Shown here one piece after another: positions 1-7,785 of a stretch of 9,752 bases of DNA. The translations under genes were made by a program, and so were the position numbers. The notes under the pieces are model-generated. The model was not told the origin of the DNA and ran no database searches. It worked only from the letters and a program-made list of their open reading frames with translations. The stretch comes from Candidatus Methanophaga sp. GoMg3.2. GTDB lineage: Archaea > Halobacteriota > Syntropharchaeia > Alkanophagales > Methanospirareceae. Within the stretch, counting starts at the first letter, position 1. Every line of letters starts with the position of its first letter. Where the stretch lies: NCBI GenBank assembly GCA_013180565.1, contig QBUN01000341.1:1-9752 (forward strand), given 5' to 3'.

Positions 1-1
1 G

Positions 2-1420
2 GAAATCGAGCACATGGTGAGGGAAGTGGAAAGCCTTCAGGCTATTAATATAAACCATCAAAAAAGAGAGGAGGAACTTTCTTCTGCCTTTCAAGCCAAG
101 GATACTCATATTAGAGAAATTGAGGATAGCATAGTTTGGCAATTGCTGATGAACTACCAAAAAGTTACAGACGCACTATTACCACGTGGAACAAATCGCA
201 GAAGATACTATGATGCTTGGCTGCTTTGGATGAGAAGATGGTTTAACAGAAAAAAAAAATCATTTAAAAAAAATAAGGTTGCAATAAACCCGGATGCTTA
301 TGATAGGACTAAAGCTGTAGATATTATATGCTTCCCGATAATCAATTGGGATTTTAGATACCAGAGACCTCAGCAATTACTTTCTAAATTTGCTAAGGAT
401 GGCTACAGAGTTTTCTATTTAACTGTGGATTTGATGCCTCTTAATATAAAATATTCGGTAAGAGAAATACAGAAGAACATATGGGAATTAATGCCTTCGA
501 TTTCTACCAAATTTAATGCATACAGAGACACTCTCGATAAGGGACAGATAGATTCTTTTATTAGTTCTATTGATCAGGTAAAAAAAGATTTTGATATCGC
601 CAAAGCATTATGTTTTGTCGCATTTCCAAAATGGGAACCGATAGTTTCTAAACTTAGAGATATTCATGGTTGGAAAATAATTTATGACTGCCTCGACGAG
701 CATACCGGTTTCTCAAATGTGGATAATTCGATTGTCCATGAGGAGGGAATGCTAATAAAAAGAAGCGATTTGGTGATTGTTACCTCCTCTCATCTTTATA
801 ACAAAGTCAAAGAATATCGAAACGATGTACTTCTGATTCCCAACGCCGGCGATTTTGAGCATTTTAGCGAACTACCCAAAAACAATCTTTTAAAGAATAT
901 TAAAAAGCCAATAATAGGATATTATGGGGCTATTGCAGAGTGGTTCGATAACGAGTTGTTGGAGTTTCTCGCTAGTAAAAGAAAAAATTGGAATTTTGTA
1001 TTAATAGGGCATACTTTTGGCTCTAATATACGCAAGTTACAAGAGTTTCATAATGTGCATTTCCTTAGGGAAAAAGAGTACTCAGAGCTTCCCAAGTATC
1101 TCTACTGGTTTGATGTTTGTATAATCCCTTTTAAGATTACTCCTTTAATTGAAGCAACACATCCAGTAAAATTCTATGAATATCTAAGTTCCGGCAAACC
1201 GGTAGTATCAGTAAAACTTCCCGAGTTATTACCGTATCATGATTTATGTTATCTTGCAGAGGATAACGAAGATTTTTTAAAGAAAATCGAAATGGCTTTA
1301 GAAGAAGAAGGTTTTGAAACAGAAAGGCGTATAGAGTTCGCAAGAAGCAATACATGGAATGATAGATATGCGACCTTGGCTACTCATGCAGAGGAAATTT
1401 TTGAAGAGGCGGATAATTAA
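2..1420 (+). CDS. GT-B (GT4-like) glycosyltransferase with N-terminal coiled coil, 5'-truncated by window
   Basis: The frame is open from the first bases, so the true start lies outside the window; the ATG at 14 is internal. Counting from that Met, residues 1-45 are a charged heptad-like coiled coil, 60-90 a very basic linker, and about 101-450 a GT-B glycosyltransferase. Family landmarks are INWDFRYQRPQQLL (110-123), typical of TuaH-like enzymes, YDCLDEHTGF (224-233), the interdomain segment PNAGDFEHF (276-284), GYYGAIAEWFDNEL (302-315), and the donor-site helix HPVKFYEYLSSGKPVVS (383-399), where the acidic residue usually contacts the nucleotide sugar. The enzyme probably adds a sugar from a nucleotide donor to a lipid-linked surface glycan at the inner membrane face. 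Which sugar cannot be told. The stop TAA directly abuts the ATG of the next gene, a homolog, so the two are co-transcribed. The coiled-coil lead-in resembles linkers that join several transferase modules in one polypeptide, so more domains may lie upstream. Confidence 0.88.
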   Translation, partial: EIEHMVREVESLQAININHQKREEELSSAFQAKDTHIREIEDSIVWQLLMNYQKVTDALLPRGTNRRRYYDAWLLWMRRWFNRKKKSFKKNKVAINPDAYDRTKAVDIICFPIINWDFRYQRPQQLLSKFAKDGYRVFYLTVDLMPLNIKYSVREIQKNIWELMPSISTKFNAYRDTLDKGQIDSFISSIDQVKKDFDIAKALCFVAFPKWEPIVSKLRDIHGWKIIYDCLDEHTGFSNVDNSIVHEEGMLIKRSDLVIVTSSHLYNKVKEYRNDVLLIPNAGDFEHFSELPKNNLLKNIKKPIIGYYGAIAEWFDNELLEFLASKRKNWNFVLIGHTFGSNIRKLQEFHNVHFLREKEYSELPKYLYWFDVCIIPFKITPLIEATHPVKFYEYLSSGKPVVSVKLPELLPYHDLCYLAEDNEDFLKKIEMALEEEGFETERRIEFARSNTWNDRYATLATHAEEIFEEADN

Positions 1421-2536
1421 ATGGATATTATATGTTTCTCAGACATTAATTGGAATTTTCTATGGCAAAGACATCAACAGTTACTAACACGTTTTCCTAA
1501 AGATTGGGAGATATTATATGTTCAACCCTCTTTTATAGGTGTGCTGATAACGCATCCGACAGAAGCTCTTCCTATGCAAGTTGGGAATAATATACGTGTT
1601 GTGTCATTACCAACCATACCCTTTTTTGATAAATCTTCTATCCTAAGAAAAATTAATAACGTTCTAGTTGTCTTTTGGATTCGCTTTTTCATGAAAATTT
1701 ATGACATTAAAACCCCTATAGTTATCATCTATGAACCCCGGTTTTCATGTGTAGTGGGAAAAATCAACGAGCTTTCAATCTGCTACGAAATCGCAGATGA
1801 TAGATTGGAGTTTACTAAAGTTCCGAGATGGATAGAAAACAATATTGATTTCTTAATCAAAAAAGCTGATTTGGTTACTGTTGCATCGCAGTATTTATAT
1901 AATAAATTGGTAGAAAAAAGGAGACACAACATTTTCTTAGTCGGAAATGGCGTTGAGGTTGAGCATTTTAAGAAGGCACGAGGAAATATTGAAATACCAA
2001 GTGATATATGCGATATTAAAAAGCCTATCTTGGGCTACGTTGGAACTATTGGGGAATGGTTTGACTTTCAGTTAATTGAAGCCGTACTCAAAAATTCCCC
2101 TCTTATCTCCGTTGTTCTAATCGGTCCAATTTTTCCAGAACAGAGAATAGATATTAATCGATTAAAAAAGTCATACCCCAACTTCTATGCGTTGGGTAAA
2201 AAACCTTATACTTTGCTGCCTAATTTCATCAGAGCGTTCGATGCTTGTATCATTCCTTTCAAAATTAATGAATTGACGCGAAGTGTTAATCCAAACAAGT
2301 TATATGAGTATCTAGCCGCAGGAAAGCCCGTAATATCCACTGCACTTCCAGAGGTACAAAAATATGATGGAACTGTTTACGTAGCAGAAAATTATGATGA
2401 ATTTCTTTCATATGTCCGCAAAGCTTTAGATTCCACTCATGATTTAGAAAAGTTCTTAAGAATTGCAGATGAAAATACGTGGGAAGAGAGAGCTAAAGAA
2501 ATGATTGACATTATATTATTCAAACAAAAAAGGTGA
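1421..2536 (+). CDS. GT-B (GT4-like) glycosyltransferase, paralog of the preceding gene
   Basis: 371 residues, starting at the ATG immediately after the previous TAA; GAGG at 1406-1409 gives an 11-nt spacing. The fold landmarks match the upstream enzyme one for one: MDIICFSDINWNFLWQRHQQ (1-20), YEIADDRLEF (122-131), ADLVTVASQYLYNKL (149-163), GNGVEVEHF (175-183), GYVGTIGEWFDFQLIE (205-220), FDACIIPFKINELTRSVNP (273-291), then LYEYLAAGKPVIS (294-306) at the donor site. The length is normal for a single GT-B enzyme and no coiled coil is present. The two genes look like an old tandem duplication that has diverged, so they probably catalyse consecutive sugar additions to the same surface polysaccharide. 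No transmembrane segment is obvious; peripheral attachment to the cytoplasmic membrane is likely. The stop overlaps the Shine-Dalgarno of the next gene. Donor and linkage cannot be inferred. Confidence 0.9.
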   Translation: MDIICFSDINWNFLWQRHQQLLTRFPKDWEILYVQPSFIGVLITHPTEALPMQVGNNIRVVSLPTIPFFDKSSILRKINNVLVVFWIRFFMKIYDIKTPIVIIYEPRFSCVVGKINELSICYEIADDRLEFTKVPRWIENNIDFLIKKADLVTVASQYLYNKLVEKRRHNIFLVGNGVEVEHFKKARGNIEIPSDICDIKKPILGYVGTIGEWFDFQLIEAVLKNSPLISVVLIGPIFPEQRIDINRLKKSYPNFYALGKKPYTLLPNFIRAFDACIIPFKINELTRSVNPNKLYEYLAAGKPVISTALPEVQKYDGTVYVAENYDEFLSYVRKALDSTHDLEKFLRIADENTWEERAKEMIDIILFKQKR

Positions 2537-2537
2537 T
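2531..2537 (+). promoter_or_regulatory. Shine-Dalgarno site of the methyltransferase gene
   Basis: AGGTGAT sits 6 nt before the ATG at 2544 and matches the usual GGAGGTGAT consensus over seven bases. It overlaps the TGA of the upstream glycosyltransferase, which suggests translational coupling. Confidence 0.6.
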
Positions 2538-2543
2538 GATTAG

Positions 2544-3509
2544 ATGAACAATATCTCTTACCGCGAACGTATTAAAAACGAAATTAAATTTTATGAAGCC
2601 CTATATGCCGATGAAAAGGCTAAAAAAAATCTGACATGGGAAACCCCCGCAGCATGGCAGGAAGTTGAAAAACATGTAAATAAACTTATAAGAGATAAAA
2701 CCGGTTATGATGGCTATATAGACTATGTAGTTAGTGTATGCAATTCTAAATCGAGACCAATAAAAATTCTTAGTTTAGCAAGTGGTGCATGTGGTAATGA
2801 AATTGCAATTGCTAATCAATTGAATGTTCCGTTCGAGTTTACATGTGTGGATATTAATTTGCAAATTCTTAATTTGGGCATTCAAAAGGCAAAAGAGTTA
2901 AAATATAACTTCCGTGGACTAATCCAAGATATTAATAATTTGAATTTAGAACCAGAATCGTATGATTTTATTTTGGCATACGCATCACTTCATCACTTTA
3001 TTAATCTAGATCATATAGCAAAAACTATAAATTTAGCATTAGGAGATGATGGGGAATTTATCACATTGGATATCCCAACTCGCAATGGTTATCGTTTGTG
3101 GATTGAAACATTTGAAATAATTAAATTACTTTGGAAGATTTTGCCAGAGAAATATAAAATCGATCATACGTCCTCAAAAACTCCAACTTATGCAAAGGAG
3201 TATCCAGATCGGGATTATTCAGAAAATAGTTTTGAATGTATTAGATCAGAAGAAATTCTTCCGGCACTTAATAAACATCTGAAGTGTAAATTTTACATAC
3301 CTTGCCTATCAATTTCACGCCGATTTTTTGATAATATGTTCGGGTTTAACTTTGATTTATCCAATTATCTTGACCAAACAGTTTTAAATTTTATTCTAGC
3401 TTTAGATCAATATTATATCGAAACGGAAAAACTTAAACCTGAAACATTCTTTGGAGTATATGCTAAAAAAAAGACAAATATTAAAGAGAAGCGAGTTAGG
3501 AGGAAGTAA
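2544..3509 (+). CDS. class I SAM-dependent methyltransferase
   Basis: 321 residues. The Rossmann core starts near residue 73: KILSLASGACGNEIAI (74-89) is motif I, the SAM-binding glycine loop (with A-S-G-A-C-G in place of the commoner G-x-G-x-G); CVDINLQILNLG (101-112) is motif II with the acidic residue that binds the ribose; LIQDINNLNLE (126-136) is motif III; and SYDFILAYASLHHFINL (139-155) is motif IV, ending in the LHH-F signature common in Methyltransf_11/25-like enzymes. An N-terminal helical region (1-70) and a C-terminal extension (190-321) have no motif I recognise and may hold the acceptor. Placed between glycosyltransferases 7 nt after one and 2 nt before another, it most likely methylates a sugar hydroxyl or another glycan group, for instance to cap or decorate the chain. 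The acceptor is inference. It is probably cytoplasmic; no signal peptide or membrane helix is visible. Confidence 0.85.
   Translation: MNNISYRERIKNEIKFYEALYADEKAKKNLTWETPAAWQEVEKHVNKLIRDKTGYDGYIDYVVSVCNSKSRPIKILSLASGACGNEIAIANQLNVPFEFTCVDINLQILNLGIQKAKELKYNFRGLIQDINNLNLEPESYDFILAYASLHHFINLDHIAKTINLALGDDGEFITLDIPTRNGYRLWIETFEIIKLLWKILPEKYKIDHTSSKTPTYAKEYPDRDYSENSFECIRSEEILPALNKHLKCKFYIPCLSISRRFFDNMFGFNFDLSNYLDQTVLNFILALDQYYIETEKLKPETFFGVYAKKKTNIKEKRVRRK
3498..3503 (+). promoter_or_regulatory. Shine-Dalgarno site that fixes the GTG start of the GT2 gene
   Basis: AGGAGG lies 8 nt before GTG 3512. The overlapping ATG at 3510 is followed at once by TGA, so it cannot be the start. GTG is therefore the best supported initiation codon, and it places the conserved SIVIVNWNG strand at residues 5-13, as usual for the family. 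Confidence 0.7.
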
Positions 3510-3511
3510 AT

Positions 3512-4495
3512 GTGAGCCTTGTCTCTATTGTCATTGTTAATTGGAATGGCTTAAAATATTTGCAGGACTGCCTTTCATCTCTTTTAAATCAGATGTATCG
3601 CCCAATAGAGATCATTCTTGTTGATAACGCATCTACTGATGGGTCGGTAGACTTTGTTAGGGAACATTTCCCTTCTGTAAGAATCTTTCAGAATAGTAAG
3701 AACTTGGGTTTTGCAGAAGCTAGCAACATAGGGATAATGAAATCAAAAGGCGAGTTAATCGCCTTATTTAATCAAGATGCAATAGCCAATAAAGATTGGC
3801 TTGCAAATTTGGTGGAGGTAATCGAAAGTTCTGAAGAGATTGCCGCAGTAGCGGGAAAGGTGTATTATTGGGGCGACAAACATGGCAAAAATGCTGTTTT
3901 TTGTACGTGGTCAAAAATTGATCCATATACTGCTTCTCCCTACAACTTTACAGGCAACGAACCACAGGCTGCTGTTGATTACCTATCTGGATGTGCAATG
4001 TTAGTAAAGAAAGAGATCATAAATGAAATTGGCCTACTTGATACCGGATATTTTCTCTATTTCGATGAAACTGACTGGTGCGCGAGAATAATTCGCGCAG
4101 CTTATAAGCTAATCTATGTTCCAAATGCGATAGTCCGGCATGTGGTATCCGGGTCTTTGGAAAACTCACAGATCAAAGCAGAGTATATGATAAGAAACGG
4201 GATTCGGTTTGCTTTAAAGAATTTTGACTTGAAATACATACCAATTTTCCTACTATCTTTCTCTGTGGAAACTGTTTTTATCTTTCTTAGAAACATTAGA
4301 GAATCCGATTTATGTGAGACCAAATTAAGAATTAAAGTTTTTATCTGGAATATGCTCAACTTGCGAAAAACTTTCAAAGCACGACAAAAAGATCATAGTA
4401 GGATCAAAAAGAGTATTTCGTATAATCTTTCACTGCCCTTAAGACAATATAAAATTGGGCGAATTGAACAGTATTTACGGTTTATTGGAAAATGA
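3512..4495 (+). CDS. GT2 family glycosyltransferase (rhamnosyltransferase WbbL-like)
   Basis: 327 residues, GT-A fold. The order of motifs is standard for GT2: SIVIVNWNGLKYLQDCL (5-21), ILVDNASTDGSVDFV (35-49) for nucleotide binding, KNLGFAEASNIGI (63-75), LFNQDA (85-90) as the DXD-equivalent metal/UDP site (commonly N-P-D-A in WbbL-like enzymes), DYLSGCAMLVKKE (156-168) in the acceptor region, and FDETDWCARI (184-193) with the ED-type catalytic base. The C-terminal 80 residues hold one hydrophobic stretch (about 243-260) followed by a basic tail, which suits attachment to the membrane. It would transfer rhamnose or a similar deoxysugar to a growing lipid-linked glycan; the sugar is a guess from family similarity. 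The gene follows the methyltransferase by 2 nt, and its TGA overlaps the ATG of the decayed wecB remnant downstream, showing that the operon was once longer. Confidence 0.9.
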   Translation: MSLVSIVIVNWNGLKYLQDCLSSLLNQMYRPIEIILVDNASTDGSVDFVREHFPSVRIFQNSKNLGFAEASNIGIMKSKGELIALFNQDAIANKDWLANLVEVIESSEEIAAVAGKVYYWGDKHGKNAVFCTWSKIDPYTASPYNFTGNEPQAAVDYLSGCAMLVKKEIINEIGLLDTGYFLYFDETDWCARIIRAAYKLIYVPNAIVRHVVSGSLENSQIKAEYMIRNGIRFALKNFDLKYIPIFLLSFSVETVFIFLRNIRESDLCETKLRIKVFIWNMLNLRKTFKARQKDHSRIKKSISYNLSLPLRQYKIGRIEQYLRFIGK

Positions 4496-4670
4496 CTAAC
4501 ATTGGTATAATATACTGAACCCGTCCAGAAATAATTAAGATGGCACCCTTTGTAAGGGACTTAGAAAGTTAAGGCTCAGATTACTTTATCTCTAAGACCT
4601 TTTACCAAATGCAAAATACAACGTAGATGTTGGCTCGGGTTCACACGCAGAAAAAATACGGTCAAGATAA
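4492..4670 (+). pseudogene. wecB: decayed N-terminal remnant of UDP-N-acetylglucosamine 2-epimerase
   Basis: This stretch translates into recognisable WecB N-terminal sequence once two stops and one frameshift are ignored. ATG 4492 overlaps the GT2 stop (ATGA). The frame reads MTNIGIIY, then TGA at 4516 where the family has Gly, then TRPEIIKMAPFVRDLES, TAA at 4570, then GSDYFISKTFYQMQ. From 4614, in another frame, comes KYNVDVGSGSHAEK, which matches the strand normally written as YNLDVGSGSHAEQ. About 20 residues between DYFI and KYN appear to be deleted. WecB converts UDP-GlcNAc to UDP-ManNAc, a precursor for ManNAc(A)-containing surface glycans, which suits the operon. The rest of the gene (family length near 370 residues) is gone: sequence resembling it stops just before the end of the opposing GT-C gene. 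The gene cannot be functional. The family match is from memory of conserved motifs, but it is long and specific. Confidence 0.8.
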
Positions 4671-4680
4671 TATGCGCTTA

Positions 4681-7293
4681 TTATTTCAGTAGATGTCGTA
4701 GATTAAATGTTACACTCTTGCTCTCAGTAACAAAATCGAATCCTTTTTCATTTCTGACTGTAGTAGCATTAAATGAAATTGAATTATTTGAAACCTCGAA
4801 ATAATCTTCTTTATCAAATGAATATTGCGTAATAGTCGTAATTTTTCCTTCACAAATTATTTCTCCTACAAATATCTGTTTTTCACTGGTTGTCCATCTA
4901 AGGTGCCATCCAAAATCATCATCCTGCCAGAGATAATATGCCGCTTCGTTCGATGCTGAATAAGTAGGTTTACCCTTTGTATTTATCCGTTGTGGAGGTA
5001 CTAAGCAGTCATTTGGCATATAAGTCAGGCTGTTAGTAATCAGAATCAAATCGATGCCTGCCCAGTTTCCTCTTCCAGTAGTCGTCAAAGAAGCTATATG
5101 ATGCCCCGAACCCAATGAACAATTTTTGATGCAGATCCACTGCCAGCTATTGAATTCTGCCTTATCATGAAAAATATAGTGTGAAAAATTGTCATCTATA
5201 CTAAAAATATATTCGGAACCATCGAAATTGTAAATTCGTGATCTAATCCATATGTTATATTTGTCATCAAGAGTAGTGTTAAATGCTTTACTTATGGATT
5301 TCTCGGCAGGAGCATATGCACCAGATAATGCTATTCCATTAGAACACGGTTTAAATCCAATACTGCTTTTGCCCCAACCACGTTCGTATGAATTAAATCC
5401 AGAAAAACTCTCAGCTTCCAGCCATAAATACTCTTCTGGGTATGTTGGAAGTGTAAATGGAACTTCTAATGGATGTCTTCCAGCCGCACCGATATATATC
5501 GTTCTATATTCTTTAAGTAACTCTTTGTTAAGTTTGTATATTATATACTGATTTGTCTGTAATTGTTTAGAATGGTATGGCAAGTCAGATTTAAATGATG
5601 TGATATAATAATCAGCATGCCAATTTGAATTTGGTGTTACTTTCCCACACGTATATTTCGCATGTGTAAAAAATGAAAGTGCGCGGCTCAAATACTTAGA
5701 TTTGACACCACCGCTATCATCAACAATAAACGTATCTGTAGCATTTACACCAATCTTGTTAATCCACTCAGCAATCGGCTCTTGCTCCTCTGAAAACTGT
5801 GTATGCGATGACCAACTGATAAGCATATAAGAAGAATAACTTGAAATGATGAATAAAATCGCACAAACAATAAAAATATTTCTGAAAGTGATATAATTTC
5901 TAAGCGCAACTATTAGTATGGCTACAAGAAATAATATCATAACCCAAAATACAGGTATGGTTAATCTACCAAGATGATCTATACCAATAGAATTTATCGG
6001 AGATAATAAATGTATGGGTGGGTGTACTACTGAGATAAAACAACAAATAATCGTCAAAAGCATTATTTTACTTATATCTCCCCTCGATTTTTTATATTCT
6101 TTTATTCCAACAAATGCTAATATTATAAACAAAGGCACAATTGGATCGATATATCGTCCTCTGATATAATCAAACGCATCGGGATTAATGAGATTAAACA
6201 TAGCTGTATGATGTGCTGTTAGTAACAATAACAAAATCAATAAGGCAAAAGATACAACTGTAAATACAAAAAGGTTTCTGTGTTCTTCAATTTTTCGTAT
6301 ATTGAACTTAATTACTAAAAACAAAACAAATACAAACAATAAAACATGAATTGAGAGAATAAGATAATTTAGGTGTAATAAATACTCAACTATTAATTCT
6401 CGTAGCAAATCGGTCAATGGTATAACACTTGTTTTTTGTATTATGGAAAATTCAGCAGCATAGCCAAATACTCCATTAAGTGATAAACCAAAGACGGTAG
6501 CATTTCTAATGAGCCATGGCATGATTGTTAGACCGAATGCTAAAAAAACAGCCCATTTTTTTACAAGGGTTATCACTATTTGTTTTATAATAGGGAGTAT
6601 AGAACGTCGTTTTTTAGTGATTTTCGATTGCTTATAGAATTCAAAAAACTTATTGGCAAACAACGCGATTAGATAGGTGGGTATCAATACTACTCCAATC
6701 ATTTTTGTCAAGTAGCACATACCAAAAGTCAATCCACATAGTAAATCTATTTTTAATGATGTATCTAAAATCGACTTCAACATTAGAAAGACAGCGAATA
6801 AAAAAACAGGTATAAATAAATTTTCACTCATCACTGTAAAAGGAAATGAAAAATTAAATGGAATTAAGGAAATTAATAAGACAACATACAACGACTCTTT
6901 ATTATTGAGAAACTCTTTACACAAAAACCAAACTGGAAAAACTATCAGTGACGAAATAAAAGCATTTATTAGTTTGATTATCTTGTAAGATATGAATGGG
7001 TCGTTAAATATATATGCGAGAGAAATTACAATTGAATATAATGGCGGATAAAAATTGTCTGAAACTCCTTGAAATGTAAACTCGCCATATTTAAAAAAAC
7101 TTTCCGCTATTTTTGCATATCGTAACTCATCGTGGTATATAAAAGGCGTTGGAATAAGGTTAGATAAAGATAAAATTATCTTTATTGTGACTAAACTCAA
7201 ATAGATTAATAGAACTATTTTAATATCAGAATTAAATGTTTTTTTAAATATGGTGCGTAACCAAGAGATTATGTTTTCGGAGATTATGTTCAT
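4681..7293 (-). CDS. GT-C membrane glycosyltransferase (PMT/ArnT-like) with C-terminal CBM-like and beta domains
   Basis: 870 residues. The N-terminal 495 or so hold many hydrophobic helices (for example 24-45, 86-97, 108-124, 134-147, 155-173, 198-214, 236-262, 305-330, 340-360, 385-396, 408-424, 446-465, 471-490). The first long loop carries YHDELRYAK (53-61), the acidic catalytic motif of polyisoprenyl-phosphate-dependent GT-C enzymes, and NFYPPLY (80-86). RGRYIDPIVP (378-387) resembles the conserved RY..P motif. These enzymes move sugar from a polyprenyl-phosphate carrier to protein, lipid or glycan on the outer membrane face. Residues 500-600 are a soluble segment. YLWLEAESFSG (622-632) opens a CBM6/35-like jelly roll reaching about 758. 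A further beta-rich domain follows (about 780-868: LWQDDDFGWHLRW through FDFVTESKSVTFNL). The start is supported by SD sites upstream. The gene converges on the wecB remnant. Acceptor unknown; glycosylation of surface proteins is a fair guess. Confidence 0.87.
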   Translation of the reverse strand: MNIISENIISWLRTIFKKTFNSDIKIVLLIYLSLVTIKIILSLSNLIPTPFIYHDELRYAKIAESFFKYGEFTFQGVSDNFYPPLYSIVISLAYIFNDPFISYKIIKLINAFISSLIVFPVWFLCKEFLNNKESLYVVLLISLIPFNFSFPFTVMSENLFIPVFLFAVFLMLKSILDTSLKIDLLCGLTFGMCYLTKMIGVVLIPTYLIALFANKFFEFYKQSKITKKRRSILPIIKQIVITLVKKWAVFLAFGLTIMPWLIRNATVFGLSLNGVFGYAAEFSIIQKTSVIPLTDLLRELIVEYLLHLNYLILSIHVLLFVFVLFLVIKFNIRKIEEHRNLFVFTVVSFALLILLLLLTAHHTAMFNLINPDAFDYIRGRYIDPIVPLFIILAFVGIKEYKKSRGDISKIMLLTIICCFISVVHPPIHLLSPINSIGIDHLGRLTIPVFWVMILFLVAILIVALRNYITFRNIFIVCAILFIISSYSSYMLISWSSHTQFSEEQEPIAEWINKIGVNATDTFIVDDSGGVKSKYLSRALSFFTHAKYTCGKVTPNSNWHADYYITSFKSDLPYHSKQLQTNQYIIYKLNKELLKEYRTIYIGAAGRHPLEVPFTLPTYPEEYLWLEAESFSGFNSYERGWGKSSIGFKPCSNGIALSGAYAPAEKSISKAFNTTLDDKYNIWIRSRIYNFDGSEYIFSIDDNFSHYIFHDKAEFNSWQWICIKNCSLGSGHHIASLTTTGRGNWAGIDLILITNSLTYMPNDCLVPPQRINTKGKPTYSASNEAAYYLWQDDDFGWHLRWTTSEKQIFVGEIICEGKITTITQYSFDKEDYFEVSNNSISFNATTVRNEKGFDFVTESKSVTFNLRHLLK

Positions 7294-7439
7294 GCGTATC
7301 CTCTAAGTTAAACCTCCGTATATGATTTTCACTCTTTGCCTGGACCGTGTTGCATGTAGCTGTTGGCCTTCATAACTTGCGTTCATATTTCGATTTTGGA
7401 CTCCAAATTTGGTAACAAGGTAAGAATTTATGCTATACT
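7294..7439. other. intergenic stretch upstream of the GT-C gene
   Basis: 146 bases without a credible coding frame. It contains the SD sites of the GT-C gene and a perfect 10-bp palindrome CCAAATTTGG at 7403-7412, which could be an operator but has no partner. No clear TATA box lies at the expected distance here; the best TATA-like element is further upstream, inside the preceding small ORF. Confidence 0.4.
7300..7317 (-). promoter_or_regulatory. two Shine-Dalgarno-like sites before the GT-C gene
   Basis: Read on the - strand, GAGG (7303-7300) lies 6 nt before the ATG and is the likely ribosome site. A stronger match, GGAGGT (7317-7312), lies 18 nt before the ATG, too far for the same start. 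It may be a remnant leader site or chance. Confidence 0.45.
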
Positions 7440-7628
7440 CTATTTAAGATATGGAATAATATATAAAGCATCTGTGCAACCAATTAAAATTTTAGTGGGA
7501 TTACAATAAACACAAAATCGTTGTGATTCAACGCGTTTGATATATTTTCTTCTTTTATCTCCTTTGTGTAGTAATCGGTAAAGCAATCTATTCAGTATAT
7601 CATATCCCATGCTTAGAAATTTATCCAC
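7440..7628 (-). pseudogene. small ORF, possible remnant of a FkbM-like methyltransferase N terminus
   Basis: A 62-codon frame from GTG 7628 to TAG 7440. It is basic and AT-rich like the glycan genes. The order of elements, NRLLYRLLHKGDKRRK (residues 13-28), a short strand CVYCNPTKILIGCTDALY (39-56), then IIPYLK, recalls the lead-in that precedes the SAM-binding core in some FkbM-type methyltransferases of archaeal glycan clusters. The core itself is absent: after TAG come three codons and TAA. I therefore read it as a broken 5' fragment, not a gene. The GTG overlaps the TAA ending the extended frame of the surface protein upstream (GTGGATAA), probably the seam between two rearranged segments. 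The alternative is a chance ORF. Confidence 0.35.
7458..7468 (-). promoter_or_regulatory. TATA-like box, possible promoter of the GT-C gene
   Basis: The - strand reads CTTTATATATT, a good archaeal TATA box. Transcription would start about 25 nt on (near 7430), giving a leader of roughly 140 nt before the GT-C ATG. It also lies inside a small AT-rich ORF, so chance is possible. Confidence 0.25.
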
Positions 7629-7785
7629 AAAAAAATAAATTTACAGGTGCCTCTTTTCCATCAGCATAAAAATGATACCAGTCCGCAACTTTGGGATTCC
7701 GTACAAATTGCTTGATGGCGATCATGACATCATCCAAGTGGAACGCCGTACAATTTATACGTATCTTTATACTCCCATCTACCGC
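7621..7785 (-). pseudogene. in-frame continuation of the exported protein past its TAG codon
   Basis: After TAG 7788-7786 the same frame stays open for 54 codons to TAA 7623-7621. The product is protein-like: AVDGSIKIRINCTAF (an alternating beta strand with an N-C-T sequon), HLDDVMIAIKQFVRNP (an amphipathic helix), then VADWYHFYADGKEAP. Composition and style match the exon before it. Either a sense codon mutated to TAG (GAG or CAG to TAG needs one change) and the gene is broken, or TAG is decoded, for instance as pyrrolysine. The last residues (NLFFCG) become AT-rich and probably lie past a recombination seam, so the natural C terminus may be missing. Confidence 0.55.

Noticed and set aside
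3510..3512. ATG at 3510 as the start of the GT2 gene
   Set aside because: The next codon is TGA; GTG 3512 with AGGAGG 8 nt upstream fits.
4516..4643. Inverted pair TGAACCCG / CGGGTTCA as a terminator or mobile-element end
   Set aside because: The arms are 112 nt apart and both lie in recognisable wecB coding remnants, so the match is probably chance.
7403..7412. Palindrome CCAAATTTGG as an operator
   Set aside because: A single 10-bp AT-rich palindrome with no second copy and no regulator gene nearby is weak evidence.
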